Positions 1 to 5,940 are shown, counted from the first letter of the stretch. The stretch is 10,315 nt of DNA from Muribaculaceae bacterium (GCA_022511505.1 JAFLTK010000033.1:1-10315); one strand, 5' to 3'. Notes: generated by a model from the sequence alone, not told the origin. Program-made: numbers and translations.

Positions 1-95
1 AACCTTTGTGCGGCTACACGGAAGTTCCGTTATATATTATAAATTTATTACTTACATTGAGCGGTCTTTGTCAGCGACGAGCGCATAATTGGCAA

Positions 96-138
96 CAAAG
101 ATAGTCAAAATATTTGATTATTTGCTGCCGCAAAGATA
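96..138 (-). promoter_or_regulatory. Two possible Bacteroidetes -7 boxes reading leftward
   Basis: CAAAGATA occurs at 96-103 and again at 131-138, which is TATCTTTG on the minus strand and fits the Bacteroidetes -7 consensus TAnnTTTG. Neither copy has a TTTG at the ideal 19-20 nt upstream; the second has only a TTG about 14 nt away. They could drive a gene to the left of the window. The remaining bases 1-95 are AT-rich and show no gene; the only structure I see there is a small perfect hairpin at 18-30 (ACGGAA, one-base loop, TTCCGT). The call rests on the -7 motif alone. Confidence 0.3.
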
Positions 139-142
139 AAAA

Positions 143-298
143 TTAGTGTGTGCAAGAGTTTAACACGCTAAAGTTAAAAATATTATAGATGTTTTTTGCT
201 TCAGCGGTAAGGAAGAAGCAAGTGCGGCCCTCATCGCCGCTTCCGTGCAGGATGCCGGCAAGTTTGCCATCGGCAAATATCGGACAACCGCTAAAACC
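143..298 (-). pseudogene. Remnant of a serine-protease-like protein, C-terminal end
   Basis: Reading the minus strand from 298 to the TAA at 143-145 gives 51 codons, starting GFSGCPIFADGKLAGILHG and continuing to a phenylalanine-rich end. It begins directly after an in-frame TAG (299-301) and has no ATG. GxSGxP followed by a short strand and DGKLxGI resembles the active-site-serine region and next strands of trypsin-fold and SpoIVB-like peptidases, which also read SGxP...DGKLVG. The codons are GC-rich, as in real genes here, unlike the AT-rich surroundings. Everything upstream of the putative catalytic serine is missing, replaced by the terminator of the next gene. I infer a truncated relic. 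The plus-strand 49-codon frame over the same bases looks like its shadow. The family assignment is uncertain. Confidence 0.35.
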
Positions 299-320
299 CT
301 ATATCTGCAAAACAAGTATA

Positions 321-367
321 ATAGGCAAGACCTCCGACTCTTAGGAAAGCTCCGAGGTCTTGCCTAT
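321..367 (-). terminator. Strong terminator hairpin after the ECF-type gene
   Basis: ATAGGCAAGACCTC (321-334) pairs perfectly over 14 bp with GAGGTCTTGCCTAT (354-367) around a 19-nt loop. It begins 15 nt beyond the stop codon of the minus-strand membrane protein gene. On the minus strand the hairpin is followed by a T-rich but interrupted stretch (TATACTTGTTTTG), which fits an intrinsic terminator of that gene. The opposite side is also AT-rich, so it may work in both directions. Confidence 0.75.
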
Positions 368-381
368 GCGTACAAATTATT

Positions 382-891
382 TTACTTATTTAATATATAG
401 CGGAGGGTCAGATAACCGCCGATGACCTGGATGGCCATGCCGGGTAGTCCGAGACGGAAATCCACAAGGCCGGCCGCGAGCGAGCCGTGGAGGGCTCCCT
501 CAATCAGCGAACCGGCCACTTGATAGAAAAGGACGACCGCAAGAAGCAACAGAAGACTAACCGAGCGGAAACGGTGGGCGGCGTATGCGGCTCCGCCGGC
601 AAGCAACGTCGATTTTATCAAAATAGAGGGTAGAACAGCCGTCGGCGGCATCCCGAAAAGAAAGTGATTGACAAGCGGCGACGCAATGGCCGTCAGCAAT
701 CCCACTTGCCAGCCATATTTATAGGCCGCAATCAGTGTAAAGAAATATATCGGCAGGAAAATGTGGCCGCCATTGGGCGCGAGGTGACAGATTTGGGGCA
801 AGATGATGTTACCCAAGACAAAAAGCGCCGAGAAGATGTAGGTGCGATAGTCGCGGGCGCCGAGAGAGTGCAATTTTACGGTCGTGTTCAT
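382..891 (-). CDS. Membrane protein resembling an ECF transporter S component
   Basis: A 169-residue, very hydrophobic protein with about six predicted membrane segments (near residues 16-34, 43-57, 62-79, 84-104, 110-130 and 146-166) and a short charged N-terminus. Length and layout fit the substrate-binding S components of energy-coupling-factor vitamin importers, which capture a small molecule and dock on a shared EcfT-EcfA energising module in the inner membrane. PNGGHIFLPI (residues 39-48), YGWQVGLLTAIASPLVNH (59-76) and the Pro-rich FGMPP (79-83) resemble Bacteroidetes proteins annotated this way. No T or A subunit is next to it, so it would depend on a module encoded elsewhere; the substrate cannot be told. 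The ATG at 889-891 lies about 50 nt downstream of a good promoter. It stands alone between its own promoter and terminator. The membrane-protein call is safe, the ECF assignment moderate. Confidence 0.72.
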   Translation of the reverse strand: MNTTVKLHSLGARDYRTYIFSALFVLGNIILPQICHLAPNGGHIFLPIYFFTLIAAYKYGWQVGLLTAIASPLVNHFLFGMPPTAVLPSILIKSTLLAGGAAYAAHRFRSVSLLLLLAVVLFYQVAGSLIEGALHGSLAAGLVDFRLGLPGMAIQVIGGYLTLRYILNK

Positions 892-910
892 AATTTTTGA
901 TTCTTTTAAA

Positions 911-938
911 CTTCAACTCTCGCGATGTGAAAATTGAA
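911..938. repeat. Imperfect palindrome, relative of the hairpin after ilvC
   Basis: This 28-nt imperfect palindrome (CTTCAACTCTCGCG... ending ATTGAA) matches the reverse complement of the hairpin at 8473-8500 at 22 of 28 positions by my hand alignment. It lies inside the 5' untranslated leader of the minus-strand ECF-type gene, where it could form a weak TTCAA/TTGAA-based stem. Two related copies in 10 kb suggest a dispersed palindromic element. Chance similarity between two hairpins cannot be excluded. Confidence 0.4.
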
Positions 939-949
939 TTATTATGTTG

Positions 950-981
950 CAAAGATAATATATTTTTCAATTATCGACAAA
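950..981 (-). promoter_or_regulatory. Bacteroidetes-type promoter for the ECF-type gene
   Basis: On the minus strand TTTG (978-981), 20 nt, then TATCTTTG (950-957) match the Bacteroidetes sigma-ABfr consensus (-33 TTTG, -7 TAnnTTTG) exactly. Transcription would start near 944, giving a leader of about 52 nt before the ATG at 891. The leader holds the weak palindrome at 911-938. Confidence 0.75.
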
Positions 982-1009
982 TACTACTGTTGATGTTGAA
1001 CATTGCTCG

Positions 1010-1087
1010 TGGCGAGGAGCTTCCCACCGTTCCCACTATTCCCACACATTCCCAAATGATGGGAGCGGGGATTGCACACGGGGTGGT
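1010..1087 (+). repeat. 78-bp perfect direct repeat, copy 1
   Basis: The 78 bases here are identical to 2028-2105. On the minus strand the unit contains three 9-nt steps, GTGGGAATA, GTGGGAACG, GTGGGAAGC; it also contains the small hairpin TCCCA-AATGA-TGGGA (about 1049-1063). The short frames across it on either strand show no protein-like features. It lies about 70 bp upstream of the promoter of the structured RNA gene, in the same orientation relative to that promoter as copy 2 has to the ilvD promoter. I know of no named family for it; an interspersed non-coding repeat of Bacteroidales is the likely class. Confidence 0.9.
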
Positions 1088-1156
1088 ATTTTTCTCGCCG
1101 GTCCCCATCACAATGCCGCCAATTTCGTGTAAGACCCCAAATATTTTATTGTATCT

Positions 1157-1187
1157 TTTGGAATATAGAAATAATTTGCTACTTTTG
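1157..1187 (+). promoter_or_regulatory. Bacteroidetes-type promoter of the 6S-like RNA
   Basis: TTTG (1157-1160), 19 nt, then TACTTTTG (1180-1187) match the Bacteroidetes promoter consensus. Transcription should start near 1193-1195. No open reading frame follows for 300 bases; what follows is a long folded RNA ending in a T-run, so this promoter most probably serves a non-coding RNA. Confidence 0.75.
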
Positions 1188-1193
1188 CAAGCA

Positions 1194-1434
1194 ATAAACA
1201 AAACCCAATTAAAACCGAATTGCCTATGAAATAGATAGATAAATTCTGTTAAGCACCATAGAAATAGGAAAAAGCGTTTTTGCTGAATCTGGTATCTGAA
1301 ACTTCGACAATTTCAAACCTTCCAGGAGTAAAGCGAAAATGCTCACGCCATAGGCGTGGGCTTTACTCGTTTGCTGGAAGGTAGGTAGTCGAAGACCTCA
1401 GATACAGAAACTCGAGTTTGTCCGCGCTTTTTTT
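1194..1434 (+). ncRNA. ssrS: Structured non-coding RNA resembling 6S RNA
   Basis: A promoter, a long rod-like fold and a T-run define an RNA of about 240 nt. Stems seen by eye, from outside in: AAAAAGCG (1269-1276) with CGCTTTTT (1425-1432); GTATCTGA (1292-1299) with 1398-1405; CTTCGAC (1302-1308) with 1388-1394; ACCTTCCAG (1317-1325) with 1374-1382; GAGTAAAGC (1326-1334) with 1360-1368; apical CACGCC (1344-1349) with 1353-1358. Between the closing stem and the rod is a large open bubble (1277-1291 against 1406-1424), whose 3' side holds the self-complementary AAACTCGAGTTT (1408-1419). A closing stem, central bubble and long arm are the architecture of 6S RNA, which mimics an open promoter and binds housekeeping RNA polymerase. 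I recall a Rfam motif, Bacteroidales-1, described as 6S-like with such a promoter and terminator; I cannot check that this is a member. The gene symbol is therefore provisional. The 75-nt leader before 1269 may be unpaired or processed. Confidence 0.65.
1424..1434 (+). terminator. T-run ending the 6S-like RNA
   Basis: GCGC followed by seven T residues (1428-1434). The closing stem of the RNA runs into this T-run, so the same pairing that closes the RNA can act as its intrinsic terminator. The end at 1434 is inferred from the T-run. Confidence 0.6.
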
Positions 1435-1493
1435 GTGCCTTAACTTATATATTTTTGGGACAATCATGTTTTAATTATTATTTTTACACTAAC

Positions 1494-1877
1494 ATGAAGA
1501 AATTATTTTCATTTTTTCTTGCAATGATTGTTTATGTGGTGGCCAATGCCGCATATCCCAATCTTCAAGATATCACTCTTACAAATAGTAGAGGCGAAAC
1601 ATTAGATTTCTATGCCGATAGATACAACAAGGTTGTGTATCATGCTCCGGGTGCAAATATTTCACGGGGTGGTACTTTCTATCTCGGCCGAACGATTAGT
1701 TCTGCAAGCGGTAACACCGAAGCTGAGTTTTCTATCGAGTTACCTATGAGTTATGGAATGAAGAAACTTAGTGGGACCATTTATTATCGTAATTCTGATG
1801 GCTACGTTTATAATGTCACGTTAGAAGGGTCTATGTACAAATCATCTTCAAGATCGGTTGTTCCTAGAAGAAGATAA
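1494..1877 (+). CDS. Small exported protein of unknown function
   Basis: The frame is open from a TTG at 1455, but the ATG at 1494 gives a proper signal peptide: MKK, a hydrophobic core at residues 4-16, then ANA-A around residue 19, fitting signal peptidase I cleavage. The product has 127 residues, about 107 mature. The mature part is rich in Tyr, Ser and Thr with alternating polar and hydrophobic residues (such as GTFYLGRTI, LSGTIYYRN, YVYNVTLEG), suggesting a small beta-sheet protein in the periplasm or at the surface; it has no cysteine and ends in a basic PRRR. There is no lipobox. I do not recognise the family. The gene is clearly AT-richer than the ilv genes and lies between the two 78-bp repeats together with the 6S-like RNA, so it may be a recent arrival or simply an accessory gene. 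A -7-like TATTTTTG is at 1450-1457 without a well-placed -33 box, so its promoter is uncertain. Confidence 0.75.
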   Translation: MKKLFSFFLAMIVYVVANAAYPNLQDITLTNSRGETLDFYADRYNKVVYHAPGANISRGGTFYLGRTISSASGNTEAEFSIELPMSYGMKKLSGTIYYRNSDGYVYNVTLEGSMYKSSSRSVVPRRR

Positions 1878-1901
1878 AAGCTCCCAACCTATCGTTAATA
1901 C

Positions 1902-1935
1902 GCGAGTTACCAATGGTAGCTCGCTTTTGTTTTTA
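1902..1935 (+). terminator. Intrinsic terminator of the small exported protein gene
   Basis: GCGAG-T-TACC, a 3-nt loop and GGTA-G-CTCGC form a stem of ten pairs including one T-G wobble (1902-1924). It is followed by TTTTGTTTTT. It lies 25 nt after the stop codon and is a textbook rho-independent terminator. Confidence 0.88.
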
Positions 1936-1979
1936 AACCATCTCAATACACTATATTAGAATATTTATAATAAGTGCTT

Positions 1980-2007
1980 GTGACGAGGTGCTGGAACTCC
2001 TCGTCAC
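1980..2007. repeat. Hairpin upstream of repeat copy 2
   Basis: GTGACGAGG (1980-1988) and CCTCGTCAC (1999-2007) form a perfect 9-bp stem with a 10-nt loop. There is no T-run on either side, so it is not a typical terminator. It starts 48 nt before the second 78-bp repeat. Its minus-strand text CGAGGAGTTCC resembles the plus-strand head of that repeat (CGAGGAGCTTCC), which may or may not be meaningful. Function unknown. Confidence 0.5.
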
Positions 2008-2027
2008 GATAAAGGCAGCAGCCATAT

Positions 2028-2105
2028 TGGCGAGGAGCTTCCCACCGTTCCCACTATTCCCACACATTCCCAAATGATGGGAGCGGGGATTGCACACGGG
2101 GTGGT
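2028..2105 (+). repeat. 78-bp perfect direct repeat, copy 2
   Basis: Identical in all 78 positions to 1010-1087 and in the same orientation. Copy 2 ends 14 bp before the -33 box of the ilvD promoter. Identity over the full length with unrelated flanks implies recent duplication, gene conversion or selection on the sequence. Together the copies bracket about 940 bp carrying the RNA gene and the small protein gene. Confidence 0.9.
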
Positions 2106-2119
2106 TTATTGTGCAATTA

Positions 2120-2151
2120 TTTGTGTGTTAGGGCGGTTGTGAGTAATTTTG
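2120..2151 (+). promoter_or_regulatory. Bacteroidetes-type promoter of the ilv operon
   Basis: TTTG (2120-2123), 20 nt, then TAATTTTG (2144-2151) match the consensus exactly. Transcription should begin near 2157, leaving roughly 20 nt before the ilvD ATG at 2176. This decides the start: the upstream in-frame TTG at 2149 lies inside the -7 box and cannot be on the message. The leader is too short for a leader peptide or attenuator, so any control here would act on initiation. Confidence 0.82.
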
Positions 2152-2175
2152 CGCAAAACGGTTTTCAATAGGACA

Positions 2176-4023
2176 ATGCAACAAGAAAAAGGTTACAAGA
2201 TACCCTTGCGCAGCGATATGTCGACGCGGGGGCGCCGCATGGCCGGTGCCCGTGCGCTGTGGCGTGCCAACGGCATGAAAGAGGAGCAGTTTGGCAAGCC
2301 GATTATCGCCATTGTAAATTCATTCACTCAGTTTGTGCCGGGACACACCCACCTTCACGAGATTGGCCAGGAACTCAAGGCCGAGATTGAGAAGGCGGGC
2401 TTTTATGCGGCCGAGTTTAACACGATAGCCATTGACGACGGCATCGCGATGGGCCACGACGGCATGCTCTACTCGCTGCCGTCGCGCGACTTGATTGCCG
2501 ACTCGGTCGAGTATATGGTCAACGCCCACTGTGCCGACGCGATGATTTGCATCTCCAACTGTGACAAGGTCACTCCGGGCATGCTCTTGGCGGCGATGCG
2601 CCTCAATATTCCGACGGTTTTTGTGTCGGGCGGCCCGATGGAGGCAGGCATCGACGGCAAGCGCAATCTCGACTTGGTCGACATCATGGTCGAGAGCGCC
2701 GACCCGACGGTCCCGGATGCCGACATAGACCGCATCGAGCGCGTCGGCTGTCCGACGTGCGGCTCCTGCTCGGGCATGTTTACCGCCAACTCAATGAACT
2801 CGCTCAACGAGGCTATCGGCCTGGCATTGCCCGGCAACGGCACACTCGTGGCCACCCACGCCAACCGCCGCGAACTCTTCCGCCGCTCGGCCCGTCAACT
2901 TGTTGAAAACGCGATGGCCTATTATCGCGACGGCGACGAGTCGGTGTTGCCTCGGTCGATAGCCACGCGTCAGGCGATGCTCAACGCGATGACTCTCGAT
3001 ATAGCGATGGGCGGGTCGACCAACACCGTGCTCCATCTGCTTGCCATCGCGGCCGAGGCCGGCGTTGATTTCACCATCGACGACATTGACCGTCTCTCGC
3101 TCGCCACGCCGGTGCTCTGCAAGGTCGCGCCAAACTCTGCCTACCATATTCAGGATGTCAACCGCGCCGGCGGTATCCTGACAATCATGAAACAACTTGC
3201 CGATGCCGGCCTGGTCGACACGAGCGTCAAGCGCGTTGACACGCTCTCGCTCGGCGAGGCCATCGAGCGCTATGCCATCGGCGGCAAGGAATATACCACC
3301 GAGGCCGACACCATCTGGCACTCGGCACCCGGCAATCGCCCCACAACCGTGCTCGGCTCGCAAGACAGCACTTATCCCACGCTCGACACCGACCGCGAGG
3401 CCGGCTGCATCCGCGACGTGGCCCACGCCTACAGTCCGGACGGCGGATTGGCTGTGCTCCACGGTAATATCGCCCTCGACGGCTGTGTGGTCAAGACTGC
3501 CGGCGTCGACCCCTCGATATTGTGTTTCAGCGGTCCGGCCAAGGTCTATGAGTCCCAGGACCAGGCAGTTGAGGCTATTTTGACCGACAAGGTCAAGGCC
3601 GGCGACGTCGTTGTCATCACCCACGAGGGACCCAAGGGCGGCCCCGGCATGCAGGAGATGCTTTACCCGACGAGTTACATCAAGAGCAAACACCTCGGCA
3701 AGGAATGTGCGCTAATCACCGACGGCCGTTTTTCGGGAGGCACCTCGGGCCTCTCGATAGGGCACATCTCGCCCGAAGCGGCTGCCGGCGGCAACATCGG
3801 CCTCGTGCGCGACGGCGACATTATCACTATCGACATCCCGCGCCGTCACATCTCGGTCGACCTCAGCGACGAACAGCTTGCCGAGCGCCGCGCCGAGGAA
3901 ACGGCTCGCGGCAAGGACGCTTTCACTCCTCGCCATCGCGAGCGCAACGTCAGCCGCGCCCTGCGCGCCTACGCCTCGACAGTTGCCTCGGCCGACAAGG
4001 GCGGCATCCGCATAATCAACTGA
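2176..4023 (+). CDS. ilvD: Dihydroxy-acid dehydratase
   Basis: Converts 2,3-dihydroxy-isovalerate and 2,3-dihydroxy-3-methylvalerate to the 2-oxo acids, the third common step in valine and isoleucine synthesis, in the cytosol. The 615 residues from the ATG at 2176 match the length of the E. coli enzyme (about 616) and align with my memory of it nearly end to end: NSFTQFVPGHTHL (48-60), NTIAIDDGIAMGHDGMLYSLP (82-102), SNCDKVTPGM (127-136), CPTCGSCSGMFTANSMN (192-208), and late in the protein ITDGRFSGGTSGLSIGHISPEA. Cys129 and the Cys192/195/198 group are the iron-sulphur ligands expected of the family. Residue 57 is His, as in E. coli, rather than the extra Cys of plant-type [2Fe-2S] forms, so an oxygen-sensitive [4Fe-4S] cluster is likely, which would suit an anaerobe. 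First gene of the operon, directly behind its promoter. Confidence 0.97.
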   Translation: MQQEKGYKIPLRSDMSTRGRRMAGARALWRANGMKEEQFGKPIIAIVNSFTQFVPGHTHLHEIGQELKAEIEKAGFYAAEFNTIAIDDGIAMGHDGMLYSLPSRDLIADSVEYMVNAHCADAMICISNCDKVTPGMLLAAMRLNIPTVFVSGGPMEAGIDGKRNLDLVDIMVESADPTVPDADIDRIERVGCPTCGSCSGMFTANSMNSLNEAIGLALPGNGTLVATHANRRELFRRSARQLVENAMAYYRDGDESVLPRSIATRQAMLNAMTLDIAMGGSTNTVLHLLAIAAEAGVDFTIDDIDRLSLATPVLCKVAPNSAYHIQDVNRAGGILTIMKQLADAGLVDTSVKRVDTLSLGEAIERYAIGGKEYTTEADTIWHSAPGNRPTTVLGSQDSTYPTLDTDREAGCIRDVAHAYSPDGGLAVLHGNIALDGCVVKTAGVDPSILCFSGPAKVYESQDQAVEAILTDKVKAGDVVVITHEGPKGGPGMQEMLYPTSYIKSKHLGKECALITDGRFSGGTSGLSIGHISPEAAAGGNIGLVRDGDIITIDIPRRHISVDLSDEQLAERRAEETARGKDAFTPRHRERNVSRALRAYASTVASADKGGIRIIN

Positions 4024-4032
4024 AAAAAAATC

Positions 4033-4191
4033 TGTTGTTATTGTTGTTATTGTTGTTATCGTTTTTATTGTTCCAACATCAACAACACCAACAACATCAT
4101 CAACATCATCAACAACACCAACAACACCAACAACACCAATAACACCAACAACACCAATAACACCAACAACATCAATAACAACACCAACGAC
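4033..4191 (+). repeat. Spacer element 1: TGTTGTTAT triplet plus CAN array
   Basis: This fills most of the 180-bp gap between ilvD and ilvB. It has two halves. First, three perfect tandem 9-mers TGTTGTTAT (4033-4059). Second, from 4074 to 4181, twelve consecutive 9-nt units of CAN triplets, for example CAACAACAC and CAATAACAC, with no G at all on the plus strand. The halves are complementary in part: TGTTGTTATTG (4033-4043) pairs with CAATAACAACA (4173-4183), so the message could fold back on itself, or the CAN half could stay unstructured just ahead of the ilvB ATG. In-frame TAA triplets at 4140, 4158 and 4176 argue against coding. I see no promoter or terminator inside. The spacer before the thioesterase carries the same design. 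Confidence 0.88.
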
Positions 4192-4203
4192 AATATATAA
4201 ATA

Positions 4204-5940
4204 ATGAGTAATAAAATAACCGGCGCCGAGGCAATGATAAAAGGATTGCTTGCCGAGGGAGTCGACACTATATTTGGCTATCCCGGCGGCGCCATCCTGC
4301 CGTTCTACGACAAACTGTGGAGTTACCGCGACTCGTTGCGCCACATCTTGACGCGCCACGAGCAGGGGGCCATCCACGCCGCCCAGGGCTATGCCCGCGC
4401 GTCGGGCCGCACGGGCGTTGTCGTGGTTACATCGGGACCTGCCGCGACCAACATCATTACCGGCCTAAGCGACGCGCTGCTCGACAGCACCCCGCTGGTG
4501 ATTATCACCGGCCAGGTAGCGGTGCAATACCTTGGCAGCGACGCGTTCCAAGAAACCGACGTTGTCGGTATAACCCAGCCCATCTCAAAGTGGGCCTACC
4601 AGATACGCCGCCCCGACGAGATAGAGTGGGCACTGTCACGCGCCTTCTACATCGCGTCGACCGGTAGGCCCGGTCCGGTTGTGCTCGACTTTGCAAAAGA
4701 CGCCCAAGTAGGGCTTATCGAGCCGGCTTACAAGCCCTGCTCGTTCATCCGCAGTTACAACCCGCTTCCCGAGGTCAACCCGGCGTCGATTGCCGCGGCG
4801 GCCGACCTTATCAACCGCGCCGAGCGCCCGATGATTATCGCCGGCCACGGCGTCATGATTGCCAACGCCGAGCAGGAACTGCTCCAACTTGCCGAACGCG
4901 CCGATAGTCCGGTGATTAACACCCTGTTAGGTCTGTCGACTATCCCGACCGACCACCGCCTGTTCAAAGGCATGGCCGGCATGCACGGCAACGTAGGCGC
5001 CAACTACAATACCAACCGCGCCGACGTCATCGTGGCTATCGGCATGCGATTTGACGACCGCGTCACCGGCGTGACAGAACTCTATGCGCCCGACGCCAAG
5101 ATTGTGCATATCGACATCGACGCGGCCGAGTTTGACAAGAACATCACTGCCAACGTCCACGTCCATGCCGACGCTCGCCAAGCGCTCGCCGCCCTGCTAA
5201 AGCTCGTTGGCGAGGCCAAGCACGGCGACTGGATTGCGTCGTTTGACCGCCACGCCGAGGTTGAGCGCGTCGCCGTTGTCGAGCCCGAGGCATTCCCCGC
5301 GCCCGACGCGTGTGGCGGAAAGATGAAGATGGGCGAGGTTGCCCGTCGCGTTTCAGAGGCAACCGGCAATTGCGCCATTCTGGTCAGCGACGTCGGTCAA
5401 AACCAGATGCTCTCGGCCCGCTATTTCAAGTTTACCGAGCCAAAATCTATTATCACATCGGGCGGACTCGGCACAATGGGTTTCTCGCTCCCGGCAGCCA
5501 TCGGCGCAAAAATCGGCGCTCCCGAGAGGACCGTCTGCTGCTTCACCGGCGACGGCGGTTTCCAGATGACACTACAGGAACTCGGGACAATCATGGAATA
5601 TGGTATCGGCGTGAAAATCATCGTGTTAAACAACAATTTCCTTGGCAACGTGCGCCAGTGGCAGGAGCTCTTCTTTGAGGGCCGATTCTCCAACACGCCA
5701 CTCGTCAACCCCGACTTTATCGCCCTTGCCGCCGCCTACAACATCCCCGGCGAACATGTCGCCACGCGTGCCGAACTCGATGCCGCCATCGAGCGCATGA
5801 TTGCCGCCCCGGGCAGTTACATCCTCGACGTCAACATCGACGAGACCGACATGGTGTTTCCCATGACCCCCGTCGGCAAAGCCGTCGACCACATAATGCT
5901 CAACCGTAACCTTCGATATACCCCCGATTTCAATGGATAA
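4204..5940 (+). CDS. ilvB: Acetohydroxyacid synthase large (catalytic) subunit
   Basis: A thiamine-diphosphate enzyme that joins two pyruvates to acetolactate, or pyruvate and 2-oxobutyrate to acetohydroxybutyrate, the committed step of branched-chain amino acid synthesis. The 578 residues show all three domains: the N-terminal pyrimidine-binding domain with FGYPGGAILPFYD (24-36) and the catalytic Glu53 in RHEQGAIHAAQGYARASG; a central FAD-binding domain (about 190-340, with KGMAGMHG and RFDDRVTG); and the C-terminal pyrophosphate domain with the ThDP motif GDGG (449-452) through LNNN (475-478). Trp486 in VRQWQ is the position associated with sulfonylurea sensitivity in the family. The ATG follows the CAN-rich spacer by about 20 nt. 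Its last codons overlap the start of ilvN by 8 nt (ATGGATAA), implying translational coupling and near-equal subunit output. Several paralogues (ilvB, ilvG, ilvI) exist; the symbol is chosen by context. Confidence 0.96.
   Translation: MSNKITGAEAMIKGLLAEGVDTIFGYPGGAILPFYDKLWSYRDSLRHILTRHEQGAIHAAQGYARASGRTGVVVVTSGPAATNIITGLSDALLDSTPLVIITGQVAVQYLGSDAFQETDVVGITQPISKWAYQIRRPDEIEWALSRAFYIASTGRPGPVVLDFAKDAQVGLIEPAYKPCSFIRSYNPLPEVNPASIAAAADLINRAERPMIIAGHGVMIANAEQELLQLAERADSPVINTLLGLSTIPTDHRLFKGMAGMHGNVGANYNTNRADVIVAIGMRFDDRVTGVTELYAPDAKIVHIDIDAAEFDKNITANVHVHADARQALAALLKLVGEAKHGDWIASFDRHAEVERVAVVEPEAFPAPDACGGKMKMGEVARRVSEATGNCAILVSDVGQNQMLSARYFKFTEPKSIITSGGLGTMGFSLPAAIGAKIGAPERTVCCFTGDGGFQMTLQELGTIMEYGIGVKIIVLNNNFLGNVRQWQELFFEGRFSNTPLVNPDFIALAAAYNIPGEHVATRAELDAAIERMIAAPGSYILDVNIDETDMVFPMTPVGKAVDHIMLNRNLRYTPDFNG

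Noticed and set aside
897..1229. Plus-strand frame of 110 codons and minus-strand frame 971-1201
   Set aside because: They cross two promoters and a 78-bp repeat, have no protein-like features and no relation to a known family.
1455..1493. Longer start (TTG) for the small exported protein
   Set aside because: It would put 13 polar and aromatic residues before a normal signal peptide; the ATG at 1494 begins the typical MKK start.
1980..2007. Hairpin as an ilv attenuator or terminator
   Set aside because: It is upstream of the ilv promoter, has no T-run and is far from any gene end; the small protein gene already has a terminator at 1902-1935.
1010..2105. Direct repeats as ends of an insertion sequence
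   Set aside because: There is no transposase or integrase between them and no terminal inverted repeats; 78 bp is far longer than a target-site duplication.
2149..2175. Longer ilvD starting at TTG 2149
   Set aside because: The codon lies inside the -7 box of the promoter, and the added residues are not part of the family; ATG 2176 gives the usual length.
2791..3693. Long minus-strand frame of 300 codons inside ilvD
   Set aside because: Shadow of a GC-rich gene; ilvD itself aligns with its family over the full length.
4065..4268. Minus-strand frame giving a Leu/Val-rich, membrane-like peptide
   Set aside because: It is the reverse reading of the CAN triplet array (NTG codons), so the hydrophobicity is an artefact of the repeat, and it overlaps the start of ilvB.
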